A stretch of DNA of 64,000 nt from Moheibacter sediminis (GTDB taxonomy: Bacteria; Bacteroidota; Bacteroidia; Flavobacteriales; Weeksellaceae). The first letter of the stretch is position 1, and each line of letters begins with the position of its first letter. A program made the translations under genes and the position numbers. Shown in pieces: positions 32,052-41,333 of this stretch. The notes beneath the pieces are model-generated. The model had not been told where the DNA came from. It ran no database searches and saw nothing but the letters and a program-made list of their open reading frames with translations. The stretch covers positions 124,001 to 188,000 of the forward strand of contig NZ_FWXS01000003.1 of NCBI RefSeq assembly GCF_900176425.1. Reading direction: 5' to 3'.

Positions 32052-33917
32052 TTAAGATGCCAAAATAAGTTCGGTTTCACCCATTTCCTTAAATTGTTTT
32101 GGAGACAAACCGGTGTGTTTTTTGAAGGCATTGTAAAATGTAGTTCTTGAATTAAATCCACAAGTATGCATCACTTCATTTAGGTTAAAATGTCCATCTT
32201 CATAAATGAGACGTTTGGCCTCGTTGATTCTATAAAAATTAATGAAATTTGAATAATTCATATTGGCATTTTCAGCAATTGCAGCAGATACATATTTATC
32301 GTTACTCTTTACATGTTCGGCAGTTTCAGAAAGAGAAAGAGTAGGATTGGTATAAATTTTTTCTTTTTCCAATGCATACAGAATTCTGTCAAAAATCTTT
32401 TTGAGGTTGTCTTCGTTTTCCACAGTGATTTCTGTTACTTCTTCCAATTCATCTTCTTCATTTGCTTTGAACTGGAAGTTTTTCATCAATTCTATATTTC
32501 TTTCATAGAGTTGTTTGAGTGTACGGTTTCGATAAATGAGGAAGAAAATGATAAATCCGGCAATCAATATCAAAAGAACAACACCTAAAATTAATAAACC
32601 ATTTTCAGCTTTTTTGGTGGCAAGTGATTGATTGATTTGTGCAATCTTTTGGTCTTTGAGTTCCGTTTCGTATTTGATTTCTAGTTCGGAAAGCGTTTTG
32701 TGCTTTTCTTCATTCATGACTTCCTTCTCCAATTCATGGTATTTGGTATAAGATGCATAAGCTTTTTCGAAATTTCTCGTGGCTTCATAAACATCTGAAA
32801 AACTGTAATGGATGCCCAATTCTATGTCTTTCGCCTCCATCGCTTTTGCAAAATAAAGTGCACTGTCAAGCGCAGAGATGGCTTTGTTGTATTGTTTGGT
32901 TTCGATGTAACCCTTTCCTATATTGTAGTAAACGTGCATCTTTCCGAAGTCTATGTTATATTCATTGCAGATTTCAAGCGCTTGCTCGTAACTTTCAAAA
33001 GCTTTTGTGAAATTTTTTTGTTTGGCAAATACATTTCCGCGGTTGAGCAGGTTCCGCGCCATGTCCGGAACGTTGTTGGTTTTTTTGAGGATTTCTAAAT
33101 TTTTATCGTAATAATAAATTGCTTTGTCCAACGAATCTACTTTCTGATAAAGGTTTCCCATGTTTAAATACAAAACCGTGAGATCTCTTTGGCTGTTGGC
33201 TTTGAGCGCAAGGCTGAGTCCCATTTTGTAATATTTTATAGCTTTAGGGAAATCTTCTATAGCATGATTGAGCATGCCCAAACGGTTGTAAGTGGTAATT
33301 ATATTGGCTTCGTTTTTAAGTTTTTCATAAAGGCGCAATGAGGTGTAATAATCTTTTGCAGCCAAATCATAATTCCCTTTGTCCATATTGATTCCACCAC
33401 TGAAAGAATAAAGCGTCGCTTTGTGCAAATCATTTTTGGTCTGTGGGAGAAGTTTTTTGATGAGCGTCAAGGCTTCGTCATTCATATCGACTTGTTCCAA
33501 AAATCGAACATTGAGAATCTGGAGTTTAATCCATTCTTCTTCCGAAAATTTATCTTTGTACTTGTCCGCAATTTTGTTGGCGATATCTATTCCCGTTTGC
33601 GTTTCGCCTTTGATCATATAAGCCAAACTTATTTTCTCAGCATATTCAGTCAGGAAAAAATAATCTTTTTGTTTTTCGAAATGTTTAGCTGCTTTGTTGA
33701 GGTATTCAATAGTGGCATTTAAATCATAATTCTGAGCCCGGTCGCTGATTTTGAGCATTTCCCGAAGCTCTTCCTGATTTAGTTCTGATTTTTTGTCAAG
33801 GGTTTCAAAACGTTTTTTTTCTGTTTCAGGATTAATTTGAGCAGCTAAAGAATTAATAAAAAAAATAAATATGATAGGTAGGTAAATTTTTGCAGCAGAG
33901 AGTTTAAACAAATTCAT
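32052..33917 (-). CDS. TPR-repeat membrane regulator with C-terminal AraC-type DNA-binding domain
   Basis: The 621-residue protein has an N-terminal signal or anchor (IYLPIIFIFFINSLAAQ), about seven to eight TPR-type repeats (residues 90-400, e.g. ATLYSFSGGINMDKGNYDLAAKDYYTSLRLY and NRLGMLNHAIEDFPKAIKYYKMGL), a coiled coil, and one membrane helix near 440-465 (LLILGVVLLILIAGFIIFFLIY). A cytoplasmic AraC helix-turn-helix pair follows (about 510-610, ending in NAFKKHTGLSPKQFKEMG). This periplasmic-sensor-to-DNA layout is common in Chryseobacterium-like bacteria. The ligand is unknown. It probably acts on nearby targets, possibly the repeats at 31915-31956. Confidence 0.88.
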   Translation of the reverse strand: MNLFKLSAAKIYLPIIFIFFINSLAAQINPETEKKRFETLDKKSELNQEELREMLKISDRAQNYDLNATIEYLNKAAKHFEKQKDYFFLTEYAEKISLAYMIKGETQTGIDIANKIADKYKDKFSEEEWIKLQILNVRFLEQVDMNDEALTLIKKLLPQTKNDLHKATLYSFSGGINMDKGNYDLAAKDYYTSLRLYEKLKNEANIITTYNRLGMLNHAIEDFPKAIKYYKMGLSLALKANSQRDLTVLYLNMGNLYQKVDSLDKAIYYYDKNLEILKKTNNVPDMARNLLNRGNVFAKQKNFTKAFESYEQALEICNEYNIDFGKMHVYYNIGKGYIETKQYNKAISALDSALYFAKAMEAKDIELGIHYSFSDVYEATRNFEKAYASYTKYHELEKEVMNEEKHKTLSELEIKYETELKDQKIAQINQSLATKKAENGLLILGVVLLILIAGFIIFFLIYRNRTLKQLYERNIELMKNFQFKANEEDELEEVTEITVENEDNLKKIFDRILYALEKEKIYTNPTLSLSETAEHVKSNDKYVSAAIAENANMNYSNFINFYRINEAKRLIYEDGHFNLNEVMHTCGFNSRTTFYNAFKKHTGLSPKQFKEMGETELILAS

Positions 33918-34074
33918 TAAAGAGGGCCTTTTAGTTTAATTTAAATGAATGAATTCCAGATATATCCAAAATTCAAAAAGGAGAAAGTGCTTAGTGATGA
34001 TAAATGTAAAAATCTCTGCTGAAATATGAACTATTTTGAATTAAATTTTTTAATATTTTATTACTGTTATCAAT

Positions 34075-34114
34075 TGTCATTCTAAATGTAGTATAACTAA
34101 ATTAAGAATCTTTT
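34075..34114. repeat. GTCATTCT...GAATCT dispersed repeat, degenerate copy
   Basis: TTGTCATTCTAA near 34075 and AAGAATCTTTT near 34106 match the ends of the family seen at 15454 and 5582. Confidence 0.4.
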
Positions 34115-34205
34115 ACCGAGCCTTCGGTTCTCCTTTTAATTTCAAATCTCCCTTGTCGAAAATCGTAGATTCGATGAGGTCAATGATAAAGGCAATTATT
34201 AATTA

Positions 34206-34236
34206 AATAAAAAGGACTGCCGTTGAGCAATCCTTT
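34206..34236 (-). terminator. terminator of the TonB receptor gene
   Basis: On the minus strand AAAGGATTGC pairs with GCAGTCCTTT around TCAACG with one mismatch, then TTATTT. Confidence 0.7.
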
Positions 34237-34261
34237 CTATAATATTTTTATGGAATTAATT

Positions 34262-36718
34262 TTAGAATTTCATTCTCAATTTCGCATTGATGAATCTTCC
34301 CGTCAAACGGTTTGGTACACCATAAATCTGTGAGGTATTTACATCGCGAACCCAAGTATTGCTGATTTCGTTTCTGATGTCGAAGATGTTGAACAAATCA
34401 ACTCCGATGGATAATTCTTTAAATTTACCCCAGAAATCTCCTGATTTTTTCAAATCTCCTTGGTTGATAAATTCTTTCATAAATCCGATGTCAACACGTT
34501 TGTAATCCGTTAAATAATTCTGGAATTCATAAGGATCTGTAAATGGCGGTGCTCCGTTCGGTAAACCTGAAGCATATACCAAATTCACATTTACTTTGAA
34601 TGAAGGCCACATCGGCATATAATCCTGGAAGAAAATTGATGCTTTAAATCTCGGATCTGTCGGCATCGGAATATCTCCGCGTCCGTCAATATTCTGATAA
34701 GCTCTCGCATAAGACAAACTCAACCAAGAATCCACGCCCGGTACAAATTCACCGAACAAACGTGCATCGACTCCATAAGCATAACCTTGGGCATTATTGT
34801 CAGCCGTGTAACGGATTCTCACGTTGTCAACAAAATATGGATTGATGTCATTTAAGATTTTATAATAAGCTTCTGTGGTCAATTTAAATTTGCGTTCCAT
34901 CCATTCGAACTCATAATCATTTCCTAAAATGAAATGAATTGATTGCTGAGATTTTACATCGTTAACCAATTCTCCCGAAAGATTTCTGATTTCTCTGTAG
35001 AAAGGCGGCTGGTAATAAACTCCTGTCGCAAAACGGAACAACATATCCATGTCCCATTCAGGTTTGATGGCGATTTGTGCGCGAGGGCTGATATTCAATT
35101 CTTCATTGAAATCCCAGTAAGTTGCACGGACACCTCCGTTGACCATCACTTTCGAACTACCCCACATGAATTTTTTCGTGTATTGCCCGTAACCTGAAAA
35201 ACGATTGGAAGTCAGTTCGTTTTTGGCATTTACATAATTATTTAGAAATAAATCTCCCGGATCAACCTGTCCCGGAATGAAAGTATTTGGAAGGGAAAAA
35301 CCTGTGGAATCAATGTATTGCCACTCATTCAATAAGTCACGAATGTCTTCTCTTTGGTATTTCAAGCCCCATTCGATATCGTTGTTAGAATTAAATCTAT
35401 AGCTTCCTTTGTGTTGAATTCCTGCAACCAAAACATCGAAATTATTTCTTGCGTGGTCGATCTGGCTTCCGATGTCATAAGTCATCGAAGCATTTCCTTC
35501 GCCATCCAATTCGTTGATACGGTATGCGCCGTAAATGTCAAAATATTCTTGTTCTTTTGAATGAAATCCAAATGCATCGAAAATTAAATCCAATTTTCTG
35601 TTCGGCTTGTGGCGTAGTGACAATGAAACTGTTTCCGTAGCGAATTTGTCTTCTTCATTTCCTTCGTAAAAAACAGTCAAACTCATTGGATTGTCTAATC
35701 CTCCGAATTTGGTTTCACGTGTTTTCGGAGCCAAATCAAATTTGCTTTGGGTCATCGTTCCCAGGAAATTCAATTCCCATTTTGAGTTGAATTTATAATT
35801 CAAATTTGCCTGAAAATCATAATAAACCGGATTGAAATCACTTTCTCCGTCCAATGTATTCAAAACTAAATTTCTATTCTGATAACGCGCTCCAACGATT
35901 GCGGAGAATTTCTGATTTTTGCTTGCTCCTCCAACTGTCAACGCACCGCCCATTAAACTTGCCTCCAAAGAAGCTTCAAATTCTTTAGGTCTTTTATAAA
36001 TGATGTCCAAAACACTCGACATTTTATCCCCGTATTTCGCTTCCCAGCCACCGGCAGAAAAGTTAATTGCCTCTGTCATATAAGGATTTACAAAACCTAA
36101 ACCCTCTTGTTCGCCTGAACGGATCAATTGTGGTCTGTAAACTTCAATTCCATTTACATAAACTAAATTTTCGTCATAATTTCCTCCGCGAACGCGGTAT
36201 TGAGAACTTAATTCTGAAGCTGAACTTACTGAGGGTAAACTTTGAAGCATTTCAGTTACACCTCCCGTCACACCTACAATTGTTTGCATTTCTTCCGGTT
36301 TGAATGAAATACTTGTGAGTGGCTTTTCTGTTTTTTTGGTAAAAATGATAGCTTGATCTAGTTCTACACTGGCAATTTCTTCAGAAACCAACATGACATT
36401 GAAATCGAATCTTTCACCGTTGGAAAGGTTTAAATTTTGATTGTATATCACGTGTCCTTCTTTTTGGAAGCTGATTTGTAAATCGGTTTCGGCAGGAATT
36501 TCCAATGTGAAATCTCCATCCGAATTGGAAAAAGTAGTATAAGTTCCGGTATTGTCCGTGACCAAAACGTCCATGATGGGCATTTTGTACTCGTCGATAA
36601 TTTTTCCATTGATGGTAGCTTGTCCTTTTGCAAATCCGATTAATAAAATTGCAAATAAAAGGGTACTAAGCGCCTTTGCTGAAATTTGCGGTATAAGTTG
36701 CTGTGTTGTTTTTTTCAT
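34262..36718 (-). CDS. TonB-dependent outer-membrane receptor
   Basis: The 818-residue protein has a signal peptide (LSTLLFAILLIGFAKGQ), a carboxypeptidase-regulatory-like domain (about 34-115, TINGKIIDEYKMPIMDVLVTDN), a plug domain (about 135-230, LPSVSSASELSSQYRVRGGNYDENLVYVNGIEVYRP) and a 22-strand-type barrel ending in NAKLRMKF. It is an energy-driven importer of an unidentified ligand; no SusD partner is adjacent, so it is not a Sus-type pair. The start overlaps the upstream M23 peptidase gene by 53 bases, and the signal peptide makes the early start credible. Confidence 0.93.
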   Translation of the reverse strand: MKKTTQQLIPQISAKALSTLLFAILLIGFAKGQATINGKIIDEYKMPIMDVLVTDNTGTYTTFSNSDGDFTLEIPAETDLQISFQKEGHVIYNQNLNLSNGERFDFNVMLVSEEIASVELDQAIIFTKKTEKPLTSISFKPEEMQTIVGVTGGVTEMLQSLPSVSSASELSSQYRVRGGNYDENLVYVNGIEVYRPQLIRSGEQEGLGFVNPYMTEAINFSAGGWEAKYGDKMSSVLDIIYKRPKEFEASLEASLMGGALTVGGASKNQKFSAIVGARYQNRNLVLNTLDGESDFNPVYYDFQANLNYKFNSKWELNFLGTMTQSKFDLAPKTRETKFGGLDNPMSLTVFYEGNEEDKFATETVSLSLRHKPNRKLDLIFDAFGFHSKEQEYFDIYGAYRINELDGEGNASMTYDIGSQIDHARNNFDVLVAGIQHKGSYRFNSNNDIEWGLKYQREDIRDLLNEWQYIDSTGFSLPNTFIPGQVDPGDLFLNNYVNAKNELTSNRFSGYGQYTKKFMWGSSKVMVNGGVRATYWDFNEELNISPRAQIAIKPEWDMDMLFRFATGVYYQPPFYREIRNLSGELVNDVKSQQSIHFILGNDYEFEWMERKFKLTTEAYYKILNDINPYFVDNVRIRYTADNNAQGYAYGVDARLFGEFVPGVDSWLSLSYARAYQNIDGRGDIPMPTDPRFKASIFFQDYMPMWPSFKVNVNLVYASGLPNGAPPFTDPYEFQNYLTDYKRVDIGFMKEFINQGDLKKSGDFWGKFKELSIGVDLFNIFDIRNEISNTWVRDVNTSQIYGVPNRLTGRFINAKLRMKF

Positions 36719-38372
36719 CCCAAACTTTTAATTCTAATTGGTGTTTCCCATCGGCGATTCCTTCTTTTTGCAAATCAATCGTCAGGCTTTTTGATTTTTG
36801 ATCGTAATTGGTCAGAATCCATTTTCCGTCTACATACGCTGCAAATCCTTTTATCCCTGACTGACTGTCGCTTATCGTAAAACGAACCACACTTTTGGAA
36901 GCCGTAAATGTACTATTTTCTTTGATATTGACAGGATTTATTACAGGTTTTGTATCATCTATGATGACTGAGAAAACGCCAAAGTCTCTTGCTTCACCGA
37001 TGACCTTGCCATTTTTGTATTCCGCCGTGATGTATTCCGTTTTCCAAGCGCCGCGCTGTTGGTACTCTCTGAGTAAAATGGCTTTGTCAAGTTGAGCGGT
37101 TGGAATTCCTTCAGGCTCAATCGAAACGGTATAATAAGTATGAACTGGAACATTCCAGTCATGAACGTAATGTTTGCCTTTGTCCGTTTTTTTATGGGTG
37201 AAATTCAAATCTTCATATATAGTCCCTTTCGGCATAACGATTTCGATTCCGTCTTTTTTGAAATAATTTTCTTTGTTCCATCGGAAAACATTTTCACCTT
37301 CCATTTTTGGGGCATCTGCCGGAGGTGTTTTTCCTGCTAATTTGTATTTGGCTTCTTTTTTATTTCCTGCATAATCCAAAACCTCAATTCTGATTGCATA
37401 TTCTTTTCCTTCTTCCAAATCGATGATTCCATTATTTTTCACATTTGAAAACATATGCAAAGGATTTCCTTCGGAAAGAAATAATTGATAAACCCAACTG
37501 TTGTTTTTCATTCGGTCTTCATAATCAACCAAACAATTGATGGCGCGCGTCGTGGAAAAATTCAATCTTTCATTGGTATAAGTGAAGTGCGGTTCTTCAT
37601 TTACAAAAATATTTATCTGATAAATTCCATTTAAATTATCTGCACCATTGTGTTTGTCGTAAGCTTTAATTCCCAATCCAACTTTTCCAGAAGCTGAAAC
37701 CGTAGTTCCGGCAGTAACTGCTTGACGCGTAGTTTTTCCATTGACATTTCCATGAATCGGATAAATGTAAAGACCGTTGATGAGTGGCGCGCTCGTGTCA
37801 GGAACATCAAATCCAAACAAAAAAGGATTGATGGGTTCTTCTGTTTTGGTATCACGGATTTCGAAGTGAAGATGCGGTCCTGCTGATCCACCGGAATTTC
37901 CGGAAAGTGCAATGATGTCGCCTGATTTTACAATCAATTCATCTTTTTTAGGATAAATTTCAACGGTGAATTCTTCATTTTTGTATTGATATTCGCGGGT
38001 ATATTTTTCAATTACATCATTAAATTTTTGCAAATGCCCGTAAACCGAAGTGTAACCATTTACGTGATCAATGTAAATCGCGTTTCCATAACCGCGTGGT
38101 GAAATATTAATTCTTGAAACATATCCGTCTCCGACAGCATAAATATTGTAGCCTTCTTTTTGATTGGTTTTGATGTCGATGCCGCTGTGGAAGTGATTGT
38201 TTCTTAATTCTCCGAAATTTCCAGCCAGATAATTGGTGATTCCCATCGGATTTCTGAAATCAGATTTCGGATATTCTTTTTTTTGTTGATTATTACTATC
38301 TTTATTTTCAGCGGATTGGGCGCACGCATACAGATTCATGGAGAGTACAATCAGTAAGGCTAAATTTTTCAT
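36666..38372 (-). CDS. M23 family metallopeptidase lipoprotein
   Basis: The 568-residue protein has a short signal ending LYAC (Cys17). The M23/LytM domain shows both zinc motifs: NNHFHSGIDIKTN (His62, Asp66) and SGGSAGPHLHFEIRD (near 160-172). After about residue 210 come beta-rich Ig-like domains, ending with FAAYVDGKWILTNYDQ and a WDEKNNTATYTANF segment, which resemble sensor or cell-wall-binding domains. It probably trims peptidoglycan peptide bridges at the envelope. It overlaps the TonB receptor gene by 53 bases, so the two are likely co-transcribed. Confidence 0.9.
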   Translation of the reverse strand: MKNLALLIVLSMNLYACAQSAENKDSNNQQKKEYPKSDFRNPMGITNYLAGNFGELRNNHFHSGIDIKTNQKEGYNIYAVGDGYVSRINISPRGYGNAIYIDHVNGYTSVYGHLQKFNDVIEKYTREYQYKNEEFTVEIYPKKDELIVKSGDIIALSGNSGGSAGPHLHFEIRDTKTEEPINPFLFGFDVPDTSAPLINGLYIYPIHGNVNGKTTRQAVTAGTTVSASGKVGLGIKAYDKHNGADNLNGIYQINIFVNEEPHFTYTNERLNFSTTRAINCLVDYEDRMKNNSWVYQLFLSEGNPLHMFSNVKNNGIIDLEEGKEYAIRIEVLDYAGNKKEAKYKLAGKTPPADAPKMEGENVFRWNKENYFKKDGIEIVMPKGTIYEDLNFTHKKTDKGKHYVHDWNVPVHTYYTVSIEPEGIPTAQLDKAILLREYQQRGAWKTEYITAEYKNGKVIGEARDFGVFSVIIDDTKPVINPVNIKENSTFTASKSVVRFTISDSQSGIKGFAAYVDGKWILTNYDQKSKSLTIDLQKEGIADGKHQLELKVWDEKNNTATYTANFSKGA

Positions 38373-38450
38373 TTATAGAATTAATTTGAACAAAAATATA
38401 AAAACCAAATTTAGCCTTTAAATTGTAATGAAATTAAATCGAAAATCAGA

Positions 38451-38481
38451 TTTGAACTAAAATAAAAAAAGGTTAACTTTG
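38451..38481 (+). promoter_or_regulatory. promoter of the coiled-coil/zapA operon
   Basis: TTTG (38451-38454), 19 bases, then TAACTTTG (38474-38481): an exact fit to the Bacteroidetes primary sigma consensus, 35 bases before the start at 38517. Confidence 0.75.
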
Positions 38482-38516
38482 CACTAATAAGTTAGAACTA
38501 TAAAAGTTCTCTTTAA

Positions 38517-38816
38517 ATGAATCAAAGTGAATCAAATTTTATAAAACTCGAACAAAAGCTCCATCAATTGTTGGTTGCTTATAAAGATATTAAAAAAGAA
38601 AAAAGTTCACTAAAAGAAGAAATTGAAGCATTAAAACAAGGATTAAAAGAATCCAGAATCGAAACCGTACGGCTGAAAGATGAGAATGACAGGTTGAAAG
38701 TAGCCAACGCAATGTTAGGCGAAAATGAACACCGTAGGTTAATGAAGTTGAGAGTCAACAGACTCATAAAAGAATTGGATGTGTGCATGGCACAAATTAA
38801 AAATACAAAAGGATGA
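38517..38816 (+). CDS. small coiled-coil protein before zapA
   Basis: This 99-residue protein is almost wholly a coiled coil (FIKLEQKLHQLLVAYKDIKKEKSSLKE ... LKDENDRLKVANAML). It has no enzyme motif. Its stop overlaps the zapA start by four bases (ATGA at 38813), so translation is coupled, and a role in Z-ring work like that of ZapB in Proteobacteria is a fair inference, without detectable sequence identity. A consensus promoter lies just upstream. Confidence 0.82.
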   Translation: MNQSESNFIKLEQKLHQLLVAYKDIKKEKSSLKEEIEALKQGLKESRIETVRLKDENDRLKVANAMLGENEHRRLMKLRVNRLIKELDVCMAQIKNTKG

Positions 38817-39103
38817 GCAGCTTAAAAGTGAAAGTTAACATAGCAGGCAGGCAGTATCCTTTGTCCATTAATGCTGATGAAGAGGAAGCAGTGAGGAATG
38901 CAGGGAAGGAAATTAATACATTGATAAAAGAATTTGAGGAGCGTTACGCCGTGACAGATAAACAAGATGCGCTCTCGATGGTCGCTTTGCAAATGGCTTC
39001 AAAATACCATTTGCTGAAGCAGTCAGGAACAGGTTCAGACAATGAGTTAAATGAAAAATTGGGGAAACTCACAGATTTGATTGAAAGAGAATTGAATAAT
39101 TAA
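38813..39103 (+). CDS. zapA: cell division protein ZapA
   Basis: The 96-residue protein matches ZapA: the N-terminal beta hairpin (KVKVNIAGRQYPLSINADEEEAVRNAGKEIN) and the long C-terminal helix (DALSMVALQMASKYHLLKQ). ZapA tetramers bind and bundle FtsZ filaments at mid-cell. It is directly followed by the 6S RNA gene, an arrangement also found in Proteobacteria, and by rny. Confidence 0.93.
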   Translation: MSSLKVKVNIAGRQYPLSINADEEEAVRNAGKEINTLIKEFEERYAVTDKQDALSMVALQMASKYHLLKQSGTGSDNELNEKLGKLTDLIERELNN

Positions 39104-39143
39104 ATTAAAGACGCTCAGCTGTTTAAATACAGTAAAAATATTT

Positions 39144-39335
39144 ATCCTACATTAGTTCTAACATTTTTGGTAAACTCAACACGAAGTTTTTAAACGAGTG
39201 AAAGTCGTCCGGAAAGCAGGCCGTAGCAACTTAGGTTGTTCAAATTATTTGACAGCGGAATCTTGACTGGCGGAATAGCTCAAAACCTGTTTTATGGAGT
39301 TTACGTAAAACACTTGGACTGATGTAGGATTTTTT
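39144..39335 (+). ncRNA. ssrS: 6S RNA
   Basis: The zapA-rny gap contains a roughly 190-base RNA closed by a 15-bp terminal stem, from ATCCTACATTAGT (39144) to ACTGATGTAGGAT (ending 39330), with G-U pairs, followed by T residues. The interior has long irregular paired arms and a large central bulge, as expected for 6S RNA, which mimics an open promoter and sequesters RNA polymerase. Position after zapA is the classical location. The call rests on structure and position. Confidence 0.75.
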
Positions 39336-39368
39336 ATGAAATAAACTCAAAGTTATACATATATATAA

Positions 39369-40940
39369 ATGGATATTATCAGCATAATCATAGGAATTGT
39401 TGCATTGCTCATCGGAGCAGCCATCGGATATTTTTTATCAAAAAAATCTGTTGACCAGCAAAATCAAATATTGGTAGATACCGCAAACAGTAAAGCCAAA
39501 GAAATCATAAGCGAAGCAGAACGCGAAGGGGAAACAATTAAAAAAGAAAAAATATTTCAGGCAAAAGAAAAATTTCTTGAATTGAAAGCTGCTCATGAAG
39601 AGTCTGTCAATCAAAGAGAAAGGAAAATTGCCGATTCGGAATTGAAAGTAAAAGAAAGAGAAGACAGAAATAAATTGGATTTTTCTGAATTGCAAAGACA
39701 AAAAGATTTGTTGAAAAACGAGACCAGTAATCTGCAATCTCGCCAAGATAAGTTAAACCTCAAACAAAAAGAGGTAGACACCATGCATAAAAAGCAGGTA
39801 GAAGTTTTGGAGAAAGTGGCCAATTATACTGCGGAAGAAGCCAAACAAGAATTGCTTGAAACCCTGAAAGACGAAGCCAAAACCAAGGCGCAGTCACATA
39901 TTCAGGAAATCATGGAAGAGGCAGAATTGAACGCAAAAAACGAAGCCAAAAAAATCATCATCCAATCCATTCAAAGAATCGGAACAGAGCAAGCGGTAGA
40001 AAATGCTGTTTCAGTTTTCAATATTGAATCAGACGAAGTAAAAGGAAGAATCATCGGTCGTGAAGGTCGAAACATCCGTGCGATTGAGGCTGCAACAGGT
40101 GTTGAAATCATTGTGGACGATACGCCGGAAGCGATTATTTTATCGTGTTTTGATCCGGTTAGAAGAGAAATTGCACGTTTGTCGTTGCACCGTTTGGTGA
40201 CTGACGGACGTATTCACCCAGCTAGAATTGAAGAAGTCGTAGCTAAAACAACCAAACAAATTGATGATGAAATCATTGAAGTAGGTAAGAAAACTATTCT
40301 CGATTTAGGGATTCACGGATTGCACAAAGATTTGGTAAAAATTGTAGGGAGAATGAAATACCGTTCATCTTACGGGCAAAACTTATTACAGCACTCCAGA
40401 GAGGTAGCGCATCTTGCAGGAACGATGGCTGCTGAACTCGGTTTGAATGCGAAGCTGGCTAAAAGAGCAGGTCTATTGCATGATATTGGGAAAGTACCGG
40501 AGCAGGAATCGGAGCTGCCTCACGCTATTTTAGGTATGCAGTGGGCAGAAAAGTACGGAGAGCATCCGGATGTTGTCAATGCAATCGGTGCACACCACGA
40601 CGAAATCGAAATGACATCCTTGTTATCCCCGATAATTCAAGTTTGTGACGCGATCAGCGGTGCAAGACCAGGCGCGAGAAGACAAGTAGTAGAATCCTAC
40701 ATCCAGCGTTTAAAAGATTTAGAAACAACTGCTTTAAGTTTCGATGGTGTTGAAAAAGCATTTGCAATCCAGGCAGGACGTGAATTACGCGTAATGGTGG
40801 AAAGCGACAGGGTAGATGATGCGAAGGCCTCTGAACTGTCATTTTTGATTACAGATAAAATTCAAAACGAATTAACTTACCCGGGACAAGTTCGCGTAAC
40901 GGTAATTCGTGAAACCCGCGCAGTGAATATTGCAAGATAA
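39369..40940 (+). CDS. rny: ribonuclease Y
   Basis: The 523-residue endoribonuclease has an N-terminal membrane anchor ([21 protein letters not shown]), a long charged coiled coil (about 30-200), a KH domain ([26 protein letters not shown] near 228-253) and an HD domain with [10 protein letters not shown] and [10 protein letters not shown]. It ends with the conserved [20 protein letters not shown]. RNase Y starts mRNA decay at the membrane. Length is standard. Confidence 0.98.
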   Translation: MDIISIIIGIVALLIGAAIGYFLSKKSVDQQNQILVDTANSKAKEIISEAEREGETIKKEKIFQAKEKFLELKAAHEESVNQRERKIADSELKVKEREDRNKLDFSELQRQKDLLKNETSNLQSRQDKLNLKQKEVDTMHKKQVEVLEKVANYTAEEAKQELLETLKDEAKTKAQSHIQEIMEEAELNAKNEAKKIIIQSIQRIGTEQAVENAVSVFNIESDEVKGRIIGREGRNIRAIEAATGVEIIVDDTPEAIILSCFDPVRREIARLSLHRLVTDGRIHPARIEEVVAKTTKQIDDEIIEVGKKTILDLGIHGLHKDLVKIVGRMKYRSSYGQNLLQHSREVAHLAGTMAAELGLNAKLAKRAGLLHDIGKVPEQESELPHAILGMQWAEKYGEHPDVVNAIGAHHDEIEMTSLLSPIIQVCDAISGARPGARRQVVESYIQRLKDLETTALSFDGVEKAFAIQAGRELRVMVESDRVDDAKASELSFLITDKIQNELTYPGQVRVTVIRETRAVNIAR

Positions 40941-41333
40941 GATCAAATTTAAGTTTATAAATTGTTAAAATCCTGAATGAGAATTCAGGATTTTTTTGTG
41001 ACATCCATCATGTTTGAAACGCTTTGTTGGTAACTGTTTGAGCGTGATTTTTATATAAATTTATACAAGTTTAAGCTTATGTTAAATAATTGATTTTCAA
41101 TTTTATAACATCTTTGTTGATAACATCTCAATATCTTTTGGTACAATTATAACGAATAAATTTTTCAATCGTTTAATTTTGAATATACCAAAACATCCTA
41201 CAGAAAAACCTTTAAAGTTTTGAAAATAAATGAGTTCATTTTTTACAAGTGGACAGGATATTTTTGACTCTTGATTTTTCTGACGGTTTTTAGGTAAAAA
41301 CAACAAAAATAATTACTGAAAAAAATTCATTTT
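40941..41333. other. 393-base gap upstream of nrdB
   Basis: After the rny terminator this A+T-rich gap shows a direct repeat ATAACATCT (near 41105 and 41119) and a TAATTTTG box at 41174-41181 as a possible -7 element. No NrdR-type box, riboswitch or coding gene could be supported. Confidence 0.4.
40967..40997 (+). terminator. intrinsic terminator after rny
   Basis: AAATCCTGAAT (40968-40978) pairs with ATTCAGGATTT (40983-40993), then a T run. Confidence 0.88.

Larger units (their letters stand above)
33918..34261. other. 344-base intergenic region
   Basis: It holds the promoter region of the TPR-AraC gene, a degenerate GTCATT...GAATCT repeat at 34075-34114, a short CCGAGCCTTCGG hairpin near 34117-34128 and the terminator of the TonB receptor gene. 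No coding frame is credible. Confidence 0.6.

Noticed and set aside
41103-41306. Minus-strand 67-residue frame upstream of nrdB
   Set aside because: A+T-rich intergenic region with no start context, no homologue recognised and no terminator.
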